From positions 9,230-73,229 of the forward strand of contig QKWP01000065.1 in NCBI GenBank assembly GCA_003550325.1: a stretch of 64,000 bases of DNA. The letters run 5' to 3'. Origin of the DNA: Gigaspora rosea (Eukaryota; Glomeromycota; Glomeromycetes; Diversisporales; Gigasporaceae). Positions 47,200 to 57,913 of the stretch are shown one piece after another. The notes under the pieces were generated by a model. That model was given only the letters and a program-made list of their open reading frames with translations. It did not search any database and was not told where the DNA came from. Both the position numbers and the translations under genes were made by a program. Every line of letters begins with the position of its first letter. The stretch's first letter is position 1.

Positions 47200-48540
47200 A
47201 ATATTTCGACATTTGATATTTATGCTGCCGAAATATCTAAATATTATCGAAATCCTAAATTATGTCGAAATGTCTAAATTAAGAAATATATATTAAAAAA
47301 CATATAGTAATAGGTTCGCTATCCAAACAAGCTCTAGCGATCATACTTTAACATCAATACCTCTAGTCTAGGACTAATTATTTGACTCTATACCAATCAA
47401 CTCACGCATAAACTACTGACCTCTCGGTTCTAAAATTTTCTAAACCCCAAGGTCCTAAACTATATGAAAACACAAGCATAAGCAAGATGTCTAACATACG
47501 CCCATATAGCTAAAGAGAATCAGGACGTCATCCTGCATTATCTGTTTCAGGTCCCTGCACTGCCATTGCAGCTGCGGAACTGTATGTAAATATCACAAAG
47601 TAGGGATGCAAATCGATTCTAAAAATCAAAATCAATGATCGAAACCTCAAAATCGGTTTAGAATCGATGATCGAATTCTAAATCTTTATAGTTATTTCTT
47701 GTATTGAGTGGCCCGATTAGATTCTATTTTTATTATTTAATACTGTAAGTTATTAGGTTTTACAAATAATATGAAGCAATGTACAAAGTTTTCTGGCACT
47801 TTGCAAAAATATGTGACCTCTGCAGATCATGGTGTCATTTAAAATCACAAGAAATCAGCTGATTTTTTCAATTTTAAAGATTTCAGATAAACCATAGACG
47901 TTTTTGATGAAAATGATGTTCAATAGGGAATTAAAATTTTACTGTATAAATCACAGGGTCACACTTTTTTGCAAAACGCTATAATTAAATAGAATCTTCA
48001 TATTTACAACTTTAAAGCAAATTATATAAATAATAATACGTATTATTAATAACAAACATAGACATTATAAAATGGCTACTGGTAAGTATAAACTATCAGT
48101 TTAAAGTTTAAATTAAATAATGCGCATTAACAACAAATACAGCCATTAGAAATGGCTAAGTACAAAATATGGGCTTAATATTTTTAATAACATGTGATTT
48201 AATAATAAACACCATATTTAAAAGCATAGAACATTTATTAAAATTTTAGACTTCTAAATATAGATAATATAAAACGATTATATACTAATGCTACATATAT
48301 ATATACATATATAATTATTTTTATTGTTTATTTTAATTTAGACATTTAGTCATATAGCATTATATCTAGTCAACTATTTAGACATTTAGTCACATAGTAT
48401 TTATTTAGTCAACTATTTAGACATTTAGGCAAATTTAGACTTTTGACATTTCGAAAAAAAATAATGCTATGTCGAAATATATTTAGACACTAATTGCCTA
48501 AATAGTTGACTAAATTAAGTATTTCGACTAACAACATTAG
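47200..48540. repeat. AT-rich insertion with GACATTTAGTC / TGTCGAAAT words
   Basis: The inter-exon region of paralog B. TTAGTCAACTATTTAGACAT repeats at about 48375-48425 are answered by CTAAATAGTTGACTAAAT near 48500. GACATTTCGAAA / TGTCGAAATAT words occur at both ends (47210-47270, 48445-48475), suggesting a decayed inverted-repeat element of about 1.3 kb. AATCGATGATCGAAT repeats lie near 47610-47690. No coding sequence seen. Confidence 0.4.
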
Positions 48541-48964
48541 TCATATGCTAACCCGATGGTTGCATTACTGATAGCGATAGTGATAACTCCCTCCCAATAA
48601 CAATAATAATAACCTCTCTCCTGATAACAATAATGATAATCCCCTCCCAATAACAAAAATAATAACTCCGCTCCCGATAATGATAGCCCTAATAATGAAA
48701 ACACTGATAACGATGACCCTAATAGCGACAACCCGGAAAGTACTGATAGTGACTATATACCTGTTATAGCTGGGCCCAGTAACATCCACTATAGCACATA
48801 TAGGACACATTCAAAATTAAAAAAATCAAAAAAAATTCGACTACCAGAGGTAAAAATAGTAATACTGTTAGTTTAATTATAACTATGCGAAACTAACCTT
48901 GGCTCTGAATTTGACATAAAGCATTCAATCAACTGGCTACCTTTAATAAATTTAGTAATACTAT

Positions 48965-49165
48965 TAAAGGTAAGTCGAAAAAGGTTGTTGATGAAAAAGG
49001 TAAATCTAAAAAGGTTGTTGATGAAAAGGTAAATCGAAAGAGGTTGTTGATGAAAAAGGTAAATCTAAAGAGGTTGTTGATGAAAAAGGTAAATCAAAAG
49101 AGGTTGTTGTTGACAAAGGTAAGGAAAAAGAGATTGTTGATGAAAAAGATAAAAAGAAAGAAATT
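48965..49165 (+). repeat. 30-bp tandem repeat encoding GKSKEVVDEK
   Basis: Six to seven units of GGTAAATCTAAAGAGGTTGT + TGATGAAAAA encode a decapeptide alternating basic and acidic residues. One A is missing in the third unit, shifting the frame. The array is an internal exon of paralog B. Confidence 0.75.
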
Positions 49166-49659
49166 GGTATGTGTCGGTTAATTTTTATACTAATAATGTA
49201 TTAAATTACACAGTTGACTTTTACGAATTATTATTCATTGTATATATTTTTCTGGTATTAGAAAATTCAATGCTCTATCGAAATCCTTCTCAAATATCAG
49301 AAGGTGAACCTATAATTAGTCAGCAAAAATCTAACTTATCATTAGGTAATTAAGTAAAATGCATTAACTAATGCATAATTCAAATTATTAATTTTGTTTT
49401 CCATATAGGTGAATCCAGCTGTTAGGATCCCGACGAGAACGAAATTGTGAAGACTCTTGCGAGCTCCACAAATTTTTTAAAAAGTTTGTTAGAATCAGAG
49501 GAGGAAGAGGAAAGCAGCGACAACTAAAAAAAAAAAAGCAAATTGATCTTTTTTTTCTTATTCGTTTTATTTGCAATTTTTTTAATACATATAATAAATA
49601 AATATATTATCTAAGGCTATATATATTATGATAATAAAGATGTATTTTTTTCTTATACC

Positions 49660-50050
49660 ATTTATATGCCGATATTCTTATATTATGCTATTAACGTATA
49701 AGTTGAATATCGGAATAATAAAAAAAAGAAAAACTATATACAGTTATTTGCCTTTATACATACCGATATCCTTATATTATGCTATTAACGTGTAAGTTGA
49801 ATATCGGAATAATAAAAAAAAGAAAAACTATATACTGCTATTTGCCCTTATACATACCGATATCCTTATATTATACTATTAACGTGTAAGTTGAATATCG
49901 GAATAATAAAAAAAAGAAAAACTATACAGTTATTTGCCTTTATACATACCGATATCCATATATTATACTATTAACTTGTAAGTTGAATATTGGAATAATA
50001 AAAAAAAGAAAAACTATATACTGCTATTTGCCCTTTTATATGCCTATATC
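49660..50050. repeat. ~94-bp satellite-like array with paired ATATCGG motifs
   Basis: Four units start at about 49669, 49763, 49857 and 49949. Each has TACCGATATCC, a ~30-bp spacer with ATTAACGTGTAAGTT, then GAATATCGGAATAATAAAAA. The two motifs are inverted within each unit, so every unit is a potential stem-loop. ATATCAG/CTGATAT variants continue to about 50290. The array begins about 130 bp after the stop of paralog B. Confidence 0.8.
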
Positions 50051-50289
50051 CTGCTTTGATGCCGGCTCCTGTTAGTTTACCATTATTATCCCTTCTATAG
50101 TAACCCGATATTTATATCAGAATAATATTAATAAACAAAAAGTATATTATTTTATATCTGATATCTTACCTTTATATTGCACTAATACTAATATCTGTTA
50201 TTTTACTGATATCATCCTTTCTATATTATCCCGATATGCATATCAGTATAATAATAGGATTATATAGGCATATCTCGATAGTCATGCAT

Positions 50290-51002
50290 TCGACCTGTGC
50301 ATAAAACCGTAAATTAAATTTTGAGATATGTCTTGCTATCCATCCAAGACAATTGTGACATCGGTAAGAGATGCCATCATTTTGAGTTTATTAGCCAGAT
50401 AAATAGAAAAAGAATAATTAAGAATTTTAGTGTGCAACATTTCAGCAGAGGGTGGGTTGTAGTTTGGAGCAAGTTCTCAAGAAAGTAGGGGTTGTTGACG
50501 ATTTTAAATAGAAGATTGCCATAAATAATATCTAGTAACTTTTTATCAACTTTGGCTTGTCTATCTTGTGGAATTGGTTTATACCAATTTAACAGACTTT
50601 CCTGGCGTTTTACTACAGAGGCAGAAGGGCTATTCGCTGCACTATTAGATCTATAAATTTCAAATTAGTTAAGTATTTTATAATATTTATAAATACTATA
50701 TAATAATGTACTGTGACGGTTCTTGATCCAAACTAATCCAAGCTCTTTTATTACGAGTTTTAGGGACTGAACTGGCTGCTTTTCTAATATAAGCTTTTTT
50801 CATTAGCAGGCCAGCTAGTACATGCAATAACATGGCTATGTAGCTTTTCGGGTCTACTAGGGAGTTTGGATTTACAATAGATACACTTGGCTTTATACCT
50901 ATTGCCCACAACTTTTTCAAAAGAATGCCAAAATCCAGTCCAACAATGGTCATGATTTGTCATATTTGGGCGAACAAAACCATTAGACGGTTGGGACTCC
51001 AT
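50290..51002 (-). pseudogene. hAT transposase N-terminal remnant with BED finger
   Basis: ATG at 51002. The first block (51002-50784) has W..F and a zinc-finger-like C-x2-C (CIYC)..H-x4-C (HSHVIAC), followed after a frame change by AYIRKAASSVPKTRNKRAW. A second block (about 50645-50300) reads RSNSAANSPSASVVKRQESL, then the RQAKVDKKLLDIIYGN region, FKIVNNPYF, and in another frame NYNPPSAEMLHTKILN..TIVLDG, stopping at a TAG where hAT proteins usually have the Trp of DGW. The catalytic domain is absent beyond this point. Composition and motifs fit BED-hAT proteins of fungi. Confidence 0.7.
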
Positions 51003-51730
51003 AATGTTATTATGAATTTAAAGTTTTATATGATATAAGTTTATTATTTACTTTGAATTTTAAACTGAACAAAATTCACGCAATAACATTTTTTTTCAAC
51101 ATAATATATAGAAAATTCAATGCTAATTACTAAACTACTTTATTAATACGAAGGACCTTCTTGGCTTTCATAATGACAAATAAAGATTGAATTCATATAA
51201 TAGATGTTCAATACATGGTGCAAACAAATTCTTCTTGAATATATAAAAATCTACAGGCGAAAGAATATATAATTTTGCTAACTAATAATGGGTTTATTTT
51301 TATACTGTAGCAAGCATTCCATATATGATAAAAAAAAAATTGATAATCAGCTATTGTAATGGAAGGTGTTGTATATTTTTTATCGAACTATTAATCGAAG
51401 AGTCTTAATAAAAACGAGATTATAATACACAATAGTTTGAAGAGATTAGATTTTTTTTTATTGAATGCACTTCCTGTAAAGAATATATCCATTAAAATAT
51501 CTTTATCAACAGTATTACCTAATTTCATCAAGTAAAACTTTATTAATCACGCAATGTTTATGTTAATATGCATATAGCTTCGTACAAGGTGGCTTTAACT
51601 AAATTTTCAAAGGGATCGTGTATGCTAGTCTCATGTTAACATGTGCGTGGCTTTTGAAAAACTGGATTTAGACCAAAAAAGAAATTCAATTAAATGTATG
51701 CACACACGAACGTATGCATTATTTATTTGC
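51003..51730. other. AT-rich stretch, no feature recognised
   Basis: No inverted repeat, open frame or RNA gene that I can support. Confidence 0.35.
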
Positions 51731-51732
51731 TA

Positions 51733-51837
51733 AGCCACTTAAGTGGCATGCCAAATTGATTTTTGGCATGCCACTATTACCATGCCACTATTGGCATGCC
51801 TGTGCCACTGTGCCAAACACCCTAAACCTAACCCTAA
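51733..51837. repeat. TGGCATGCCA palindromes next to a CCCTAA tract
   Basis: AAGTGGCATGCCAAATTG, TTGGCATGCC and ATTGGCATGCCTGTGCCACT words are followed by CACCCTAAACCTAACCCTAA. Same pairing as 31940-32098, with the order of the two blocks reversed. Confidence 0.5.
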
Positions 51838-51844
51838 CCAATTA

Positions 51845-52185
51845 TAGTATATATTGGTTACACAACATATGCACTTATATTGTACAAAGGCCCGGTGCAT
51901 TGTTTTCGCAAAAATAATTTTTGGTTACGGTATATGCTACTAGTAATGTTATACAAGTCTTATTTTAGTAACCTAACCCTAACCTAAAAACTAATTATTT
52001 AAAGCATAGCGGCAATGTTTATTAGCAACAAATCAGTATCCAATCACAGTACATATACTGGTTATACAATATATGCACTTACATTATACAAAGGCCCAGT
52101 GCATTGTTTTTGCAAAAATAATTTTTGGTTACACACTGCTAATGTTATATAACATTATACAAGCCTTATTTTGGTAATCTAATCA
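51845..52185. repeat. Two ~130-bp direct repeats
   Basis: ATATTGGTTACACAACATAT..TATTTTAGTAACCTAA (51848-51975) recurs as ATACTGGTTATACAATATAT..TATTTTGGTAATCTAA (52056-52180), including GGCCCGGTGCATTG / GGCCCAGTGCATTG. CCCTAA-like tracts lie between the copies and at 52340-52390. Confidence 0.6.
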
Positions 52186-52492
52186 AGTTGGATTAATTGA
52201 AAATAATTAAAATTAAGTACATTTATTGGTGAGATTTGATATTCCTCACCTGTATTATGCTATTTCAAAATTTCACTAGGGTAACCCCTATCGAGTTATT
52301 AACAAAAAATGCTCTTTTCGCGATTATATTTTAAATTTAATCCTAACCCTAACTTTAATTTTAATTCTAATTTTAACTCTAACCCTAATATATAATTAGA
52401 ATTTTATTTTTATTTGAAGAGAGGTATGAACAATTCACCTGAGTAATGAATAAATTATTTCATTAAAATTATAATATACAATATTATATTAA

Positions 52493-53131
52493 GGGAAAAT
52501 AAATTTGTCGCACCCGCGACATGTCGCACCCCTGCTTCGACCAATCAAATCGCATGATTTTATAGCCAAAAAATTTTATTTTTTAAAAATTTAAAATTTT
52601 ACTTAATAAAGTATAAAATATATATAAAATAGCAAGTCATATAACGTAAAATTTTATTCTGAACAACTTTTTCTAAGTTGTAAAGATAGGTTGTCTTAGT
52701 AAAAAAAACGTTTTATAAGAAAAATCAAAAATTTCCAAAGTTAGCACATATAAAACTTTTTTTTTACTAAATCAATCTACTTTTTAAATTAAAAAGAAGT
52801 TGTTTAGCGTAAAATTTTACATGTAATACTTGAACGTAAAGATAGATTATATTAGTAAAAAAAAAGTTTTATATGAGCTAACGATCGAAATTTTTGATTT
52901 TTCTTATAAAATGGTATTTTTTTACTAAGACAATATATCTTTATGACTTAGAAAAAGTTGTTCAGAATAAAATTTTACATTATATGCTTTGATATCGCTT
53001 ATTTATTTTTACATTTTACTAGTAAAATTTTTAATTTTTAAAACTTAAAATTTTTGTCTACAAAATCGTGCGATTTGATTGGTCAGAATCAGGGGTGCGA
53101 CATGTCATGGGTGCAACAAATTTCTATTCCC
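52493..53131. mobile_element. MULE-type MITE, uninterrupted copy
   Basis: 639 bp. GGGAAAATAAATTTGTCGCA at the left and the complement of GGGTGCAACAAATTTCTATT..CCC at the right. TTATATTAA (9 bp) flanks it perfectly at 52484-52492 and 53132-53140. The sequence AGTTGTTCAGAATAAAATTT near 52956 is the same site that carries SINE-A1 in the copy at 4893-6571, here without the SINE. Confidence 0.85.
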
Positions 53132-53167
53132 TTATATTAAAATCTAAAAATAGAAACTTTTTGTATA

Positions 53168-54577
53168 CAATCATTCATAATTCAACAACTCTTTCCAATG
53201 ATCCTTCAAACCAACAATCACTAAACGGATTTGCAACCAAGTGTTTAGTTAGTATAGAAAATAATATACAAAACTTCTCTTGTAGCAACTAGGACTAGTA
53301 GTCTTAAGCTTGATGAGTCTTCGAATTATTTGGAGACCTGAAATAGAGTTAAAAAAGAACTCCCTTTGAGCAGTATTGTTACAGGACAGCTTTGGACAGT
53401 AGTTTGGACAATTTTGAACAATCTTGAACAATTAAATAAAGTAAAATTACTTAAAATTTTATTAAGACAATCTATTTTAATTTTATCTGAAATGTGTTCA
53501 GCACCTTAAAAAATATATAATCATATATTTTTTAGACAAATTTAATAATTATTAAAGCCTGTATAAGCTTTGGACAATCTTGGACACTTGGACATTTTGG
53601 ATATGGACAAGGCCAAAAAAGGCCTTGGACAGCCAAAACGTACAATACTGCCTTTGGGTTTTTGGCTCTCCAGTAGAAGTCTATAGAACTATCGAACAAG
53701 TAGTTGGTAAATACTGGAAGTATATGTTAAGAACTTGTAGAAGCATTAGTGGAAGCAAGCTCCTGGTTTTCTATACTATTCTATACTTTGCAAACTCCTA
53801 ACTCCTACACTCTCTCTACGTTGGTTTTCCAGCCTCCCATATGGCTTTTCGCAAAATTTTTACCAAAAAGTGGAAATTTTAACATACCCCCTTCAAAAGA
53901 TCAACATTGTTTACCCATCCCAAAATGGAACTCAAGTCATGAGAAATCATGAGAAATCACAACACAAGCTGCTGATGTGTTCACGTGTATTGCAATGATT
54001 GACAGACGTCTATGGAGGGCTTCTAAAAAAGTTTTGATTAGCATATCTCAACCTCTTAGTTTAGTTTTTTCCTTATGGTTTTACTTTAGATACAGTAATG
54101 AGATCTTAGTTAATACTGTGTAATTTATAAGCATAGTATAGGTTTCGATTATACTATTATCTAGATTTGTTTTTCTTCTCTCTTTTGGTTTTTCTTTTTG
54201 TCGTTTTCTTTTCTTTTCTTTTGTTTTTTCTTTTTCCCCCTTTACCTCCTTTTTGTATTCATTTTCTATTTTGTCTGTTTTTACTTTCTTTCTTTTTCAT
54301 GTCCTTTGTGAAGAAGAAAAAATTTAAAGAAAAGAAAAAAATCGGTCTTGATATGGCATACAACGCCGGTGTCAGTGATAGTTGGGCATACATTGTACAA
54401 AAGTTCAAGCAAGTTCAGGCTCCGACTTGAGACGAAAGGTTGCTATAGCGGATTGCTTTGTGTACCTAGTACTTGGAGAATTTCTTTTTGATAGAGTTTT
54501 AAAAGTAATTAGTAGCAGCATTGTATTACTCTTTCTCAAATAATAAAAAGAAGCAAGATCGTTAAACATAAAAAAAA
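53168..54577 (+). mobile_element. Poly(A) retroposon, family C copy 1
   Basis: A 1,410-bp insertion bracketed by AGAAACTTTTTGTATA at 53152-53167 and 54578-54593 (16/16 identical), ending in a run of A. It contains a long pyrimidine tract (about 54165-54300). No reverse transcriptase, and no tRNA-like boxes at the 5' end. A region around 53880-53950 resembles 61030-61105 of the second copy. It could be a 5'-truncated LINE tail or a retroposed transcript. Confidence 0.75.
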
Positions 54578-55114
54578 AGAAACTTTTTGTATAACTATAG
54601 CGAAAATAGCAAAATACTATGATGGAAATAGTCAGTCCCTTAAGTATACATTATTGGGCAAAAATTGTTGAATAACGGCAATTTGCCCAATAATGGTGTT
54701 ATCTGGCAATTTATGATCATGATTAGTAGGGAGTTACTCACTGAGTTTTAATTTGAATAAACATGATTACGTTGTAACACATGAAAAAAATAATGGCAAG
54801 AAATTTTTTCATGATCATATGAGTTTGCCGGATAATTTATACTATATATAATTTATATTTTATATTTTATACATTCATTTTTTAGATTCAATATTCTATG
54901 AATAAGCTTTTGGTCAAAATCGGACGACTTGTTATTATCTTGGTAATGTAGCTATAACAAAAAAAGATAGAACATGCCAAGAAATTAAGTTGTACAAATT
55001 TGCAAGTTCAGAACTTCAAAAAATACAATATAAATTAGTTGATCCTGATTTGGATTTACAAATAAAATTAAATAATAAACTGTTAAATAAAAATATAAAA
55101 AATAATCTATTTGT

Positions 55115-56277
55115 GGGTGTAGCGACTTAGAGAAGTTGGTAAGTTGTTACCCCCAAGTGGCAGGTCTAGGGTTCAAATCCACTAATGACGCTTTGAAAAA
55201 ATAGACCTGTGTTCCAGTAACTGTTTCCTGTCGATCGGTTGGGTACATTACCTGTAGTCCTTGGTTACCATCTTGAATGGGAGCTTTTGGGCGAAGTTGT
55301 GTCTTGTAGCACAGACAAATCCAAGGAACTGGGAAAACAGAACCCATTTGGCAAGACCCGAGTAAGGAGGTAGCAAAAGATCTTTGATGGTACTACCAAA
55401 ACCAGAATATTGGACCGGAGTCGAAGTACCGGACGTTAACCTCAGGGACAAGATCTACCAACCTAGCCGCCAGATCGGGTACCGGAGAAAAAGGACCTAT
55501 GTTATAGAAGTAGGTACCAGGGTGAAAAAAACCATAATGGCACCTAATGCCAGAGATCAATCCTTCCGGGCCATCTGGATTGGAAGTCTGAGAAAACCGG
55601 TGAAGGACCGTTAGGAAAGTGATGGTGGGTACCGGAGTTGGAGTGAACCTTACAAGGGCAGAAGTAGGTATTGGTAAGAGGACAGAGGTAACCCTGTCTC
55701 GCAAGTGTTGGCCTCAGTCATAGCGATAAGTACCGAAGTGTAGGTGAATACCTGATATGGGACAGGTACCGCTCTACCAAGTCTCCCGTCGAGAATAACA
55801 GGACCGGAAATACCCAGCTGGGTTCTAAGGCAATGGATAAGTATCCGGAACTTGCTGACTGACTTATGTAACAGGCCTGTTCTGGTGATACAAGATGGGT
55901 TGGCAGGCGGAACATGGATCAGACGGTTTAAATAGGCAATTCTCGTAGTTGGGTTGCAGGTATGGCAGCTAGTGTGGAACCCTTGGGCGGACTACTTAAA
56001 TTAGACACCAAAAGTGTACGTATGGCTAAATGTATCCTTGTCTATGTGGATCAGAGGGTTTAAATAGGCAATTCCCATAGTTGGGTTGCAGGTATGGCAG
56101 CTAGTGTAGAACCCTTGGGCGGACTATTTAAATTAGACACCAAAAGTGTACGTGTAGCTAAATGTATCCTCGTCTATATAACAAATACCAGTATTTCCTC
56201 TAGAGGATACTGACAGTCCTAATATCTTGAATAAAATTCCTAAGTCCCAAGACAGGCACTTTAATTAAAAAAAAAAT
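55115..56277 (+). mobile_element. SINE-A copy 4, with internal 132-bp duplication
   Basis: A box TAGAGAAGTTGG (55128-55139), B box GGTTCAAATCC (55170-55180), body like copy 1, poly(A) end. The block 55915-56046 is repeated at 56047-56178 with a few differences, which accounts for the extra length. Flanks AATAATCTATTTGT (55101-55114) and AATAATACATTTGT (56278-56291) are a two-mismatch duplication. Open frames within it start at non-ATG codons and are not supported. It lies at the exon-intron border of the first MULE-like block (TTT|GTATAAG after the right flank). Confidence 0.82.
55128..55180 (+). promoter_or_regulatory. RNA polymerase III type-2 promoter boxes of SINE-A4
   Basis: A box at 55128-55139 and B box at 55170-55180, same sequence and spacing as in copy 1. 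Confidence 0.65.
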
Positions 56278-56334
56278 AATAATACATTTGTATAAGTATC
56301 TTAAATTTTTTATATTATGTATACCGTATCCTAT

Positions 56335-56533
56335 CATGAATAAGCACCTCCTTTTTTTGAATTTTAAACTCAATGTTCTTGATTACTATCTAATTAAACT
56401 TAATAAAATTTATTTTTTTTAAATTTTATAAATCTATAAAATTTAAATAAATAAATTTTTATTAAATTTAATTAAATAAATTAATAAGATCGTTGAGTTT
56501 AAAATTTCAAAAAAGGTGTGCTTATTCATATAA
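56335..56533. mobile_element. MITE with ATGAATAAGCAC ends
   Basis: ATGAATAAGCACCTCCTTTT (about 56336-) is mirrored by AAAAAAGGTGTGCTTATTCA (to 56529). The arms continue through TTTTAAACTCAA. About 200 bp, AT-rich centre, in an intron of the MULE-like gene. From 56640 to 57236 I see no feature. Confidence 0.6.
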
Positions 56534-57433
56534 AATTAATTATATATTTTTATTTATTTAGTGTATATTTAGCTGCACATAAACAAAATATCAATTTAAG
56601 AAAAATAAAAAACTATATAGAAGAACACCTGTGTTAAAATGTTTATATTGCTATGATAATATAATGCTACTATTCTATTTTATTAGTTGTTCAAATTGGC
56701 ATAATCAAGAAAAATTTTATTATTTATTAATAATATTAAAAAAAATGTGGATCTTGACTTACTTCAACAACTTTTAGATAGATTGTATGAGATAAAAAAA
56801 TTTATTAATAAAATAGTAATACAGTAGTACAAAATTTAGAGTGATTTTTAAGCCAAATTAAAATCACAAGTATTTGAACTATTACTATATATGAGGACGA
56901 AATTGTTTCGGGTTCTAAAACCCAAAATTAAAATTTGAAAATGAAATTGGTTTTGATTTATTTTACTTGAAAGACGAACTTATTTGATACTTTTTTTGAA
57001 TAAACAAAATTATAAAAAACATATCTATATAAATTTTATTTGCTCTTCCTTATAAAAAATTTCAATTTTCTCTAATGAAAATGAAATAGGCCTTTTTCAA
57101 AAATCAATTTCGGTGGCATCATTAACTATTACATTTTAAACTATTAATACTATTTAATATGATTGATCTTGGTTAAAGTTTTGAAAAATCCTTCTGGCTC
57201 AATTTTAAGTATTGATTAACTTAATAAAAGTCTCTAGAAATAGGACTTTTTTTTTTAATCTTACAACCCAGTGCTCTTTTCTGTAACTTTTTATAATGAG
57301 CCACCTTTACTATACCTATTTTAGATAAGCAGTCCGGCTTGCCTTTTGCTGCCCAAATGATCTTTCAGGTCCTTCACTACAGTGTTCTAGTTCTCGTTGA
57401 CAGAGCTCTGGCCGCTCATTAAGTTACTGTGAT

Positions 57434-57796
57434 TAGAGATCTGACTCAATGAATATATTCGAATATTCAATGAATATTCAAATATTCAAATATATAATTT
57501 TTTCACTGAATAAATATTCGAATATTTAAAATTTCACTAAATATATTCATTGAATATTCATATATATATAATTTTATAATTTTATTTTATTTTTTAATAA
57601 TTTAGTTGCAATTTTATTGGCTAATTTAAGTGAGATAGTTATATAATTTTTTAAAATTGAAATATATTTAATATTTAATGAATATTTAGTAAATATTCGA
57701 ATATTTATTTAAAATATTTGAACAAATATTCGAATACTAAAAAATTGAACAAATGAATATTTCAAATGCTTATTTTTTAAACAAGTCAGACCTCTA
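57434..57796. mobile_element. hAT-type MITE filled with AATATTCGAATATT repeats
   Basis: It starts TAGAGATCTGACT and ends AGTCAGACCTCTA. It is flanked by perfect ACTGTGAT duplications (57426-57433 and 57797-57804). The 363-bp interior is mostly GAATATTCGAATATT / ATTCAATGAATATTC words, hence highly self-complementary. Inserted in SINE-B. Confidence 0.85.
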
Positions 57797-57913
57797 ACTG
57801 TGATGAAGGCTTCATCCGGTTTGCCTTTCGCCACCCAAATGTAGGTTGGCACCATATTATTTATACTTTCTGCAGAGATGGCTGATCTTCTTCAGTTCAA
57901 GCCCTGTAGATAT

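Larger units (their letters stand above)
45250..49527 (+). pseudogene. Paralog B of the unrecognised multi-exon family
   Basis: Exon blocks: 45250-45351 (ATG start), 45434-45563 (Ser/Asn-rich), 45793 to about 46030 (IEGLNERDRPDPAKQWHEFR, then after a frameshift RQHHKHQHEMYLEKMQP), 46461 to about 46731 (KRQRRMSGFKHLL, then ISEEQAIADIY..RGYHS), 47019 to about 47160 (ends PPKNVLSWFIS), about 48570-48849 (Asn/Asp/Ser/Pro-rich), about 48965-49166 (GKSKEVVDEK decapeptide repeats), 49262-49345 and 49409-49527 (acidic tail ESEEEEESSDN, TAA at 49525). The first five blocks match paralog A in order and sequence, e.g. LTGLEQSNQPNPSK versus IEGLNERDRPDPAK, and IS..QA..DI..R.YHS. Frameshifts (exon 3, decapeptide block) and stops (46704, exon 9) show decay. 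Introns hold a 56-bp perfect palindrome, a MITE and AT-rich insertions. Confidence 0.55.

Noticed and set aside
48537..48810. Minus-strand hydrophobic frames
   Set aside because: Antisense of the Asn/Asp/Pro-rich exon of paralog B; repetitive sequence gives the hydrophobic pattern.
49669..50045. CRISPR array
   Set aside because: Units are contiguous 94-bp tandem repeats without unique spacers, in a eukaryotic TE region.
54167..54430. Hydrophobic Phe/Leu-rich frame, possible membrane protein
   Set aside because: It is the translation of a pyrimidine tract within the poly(A) retroposon.
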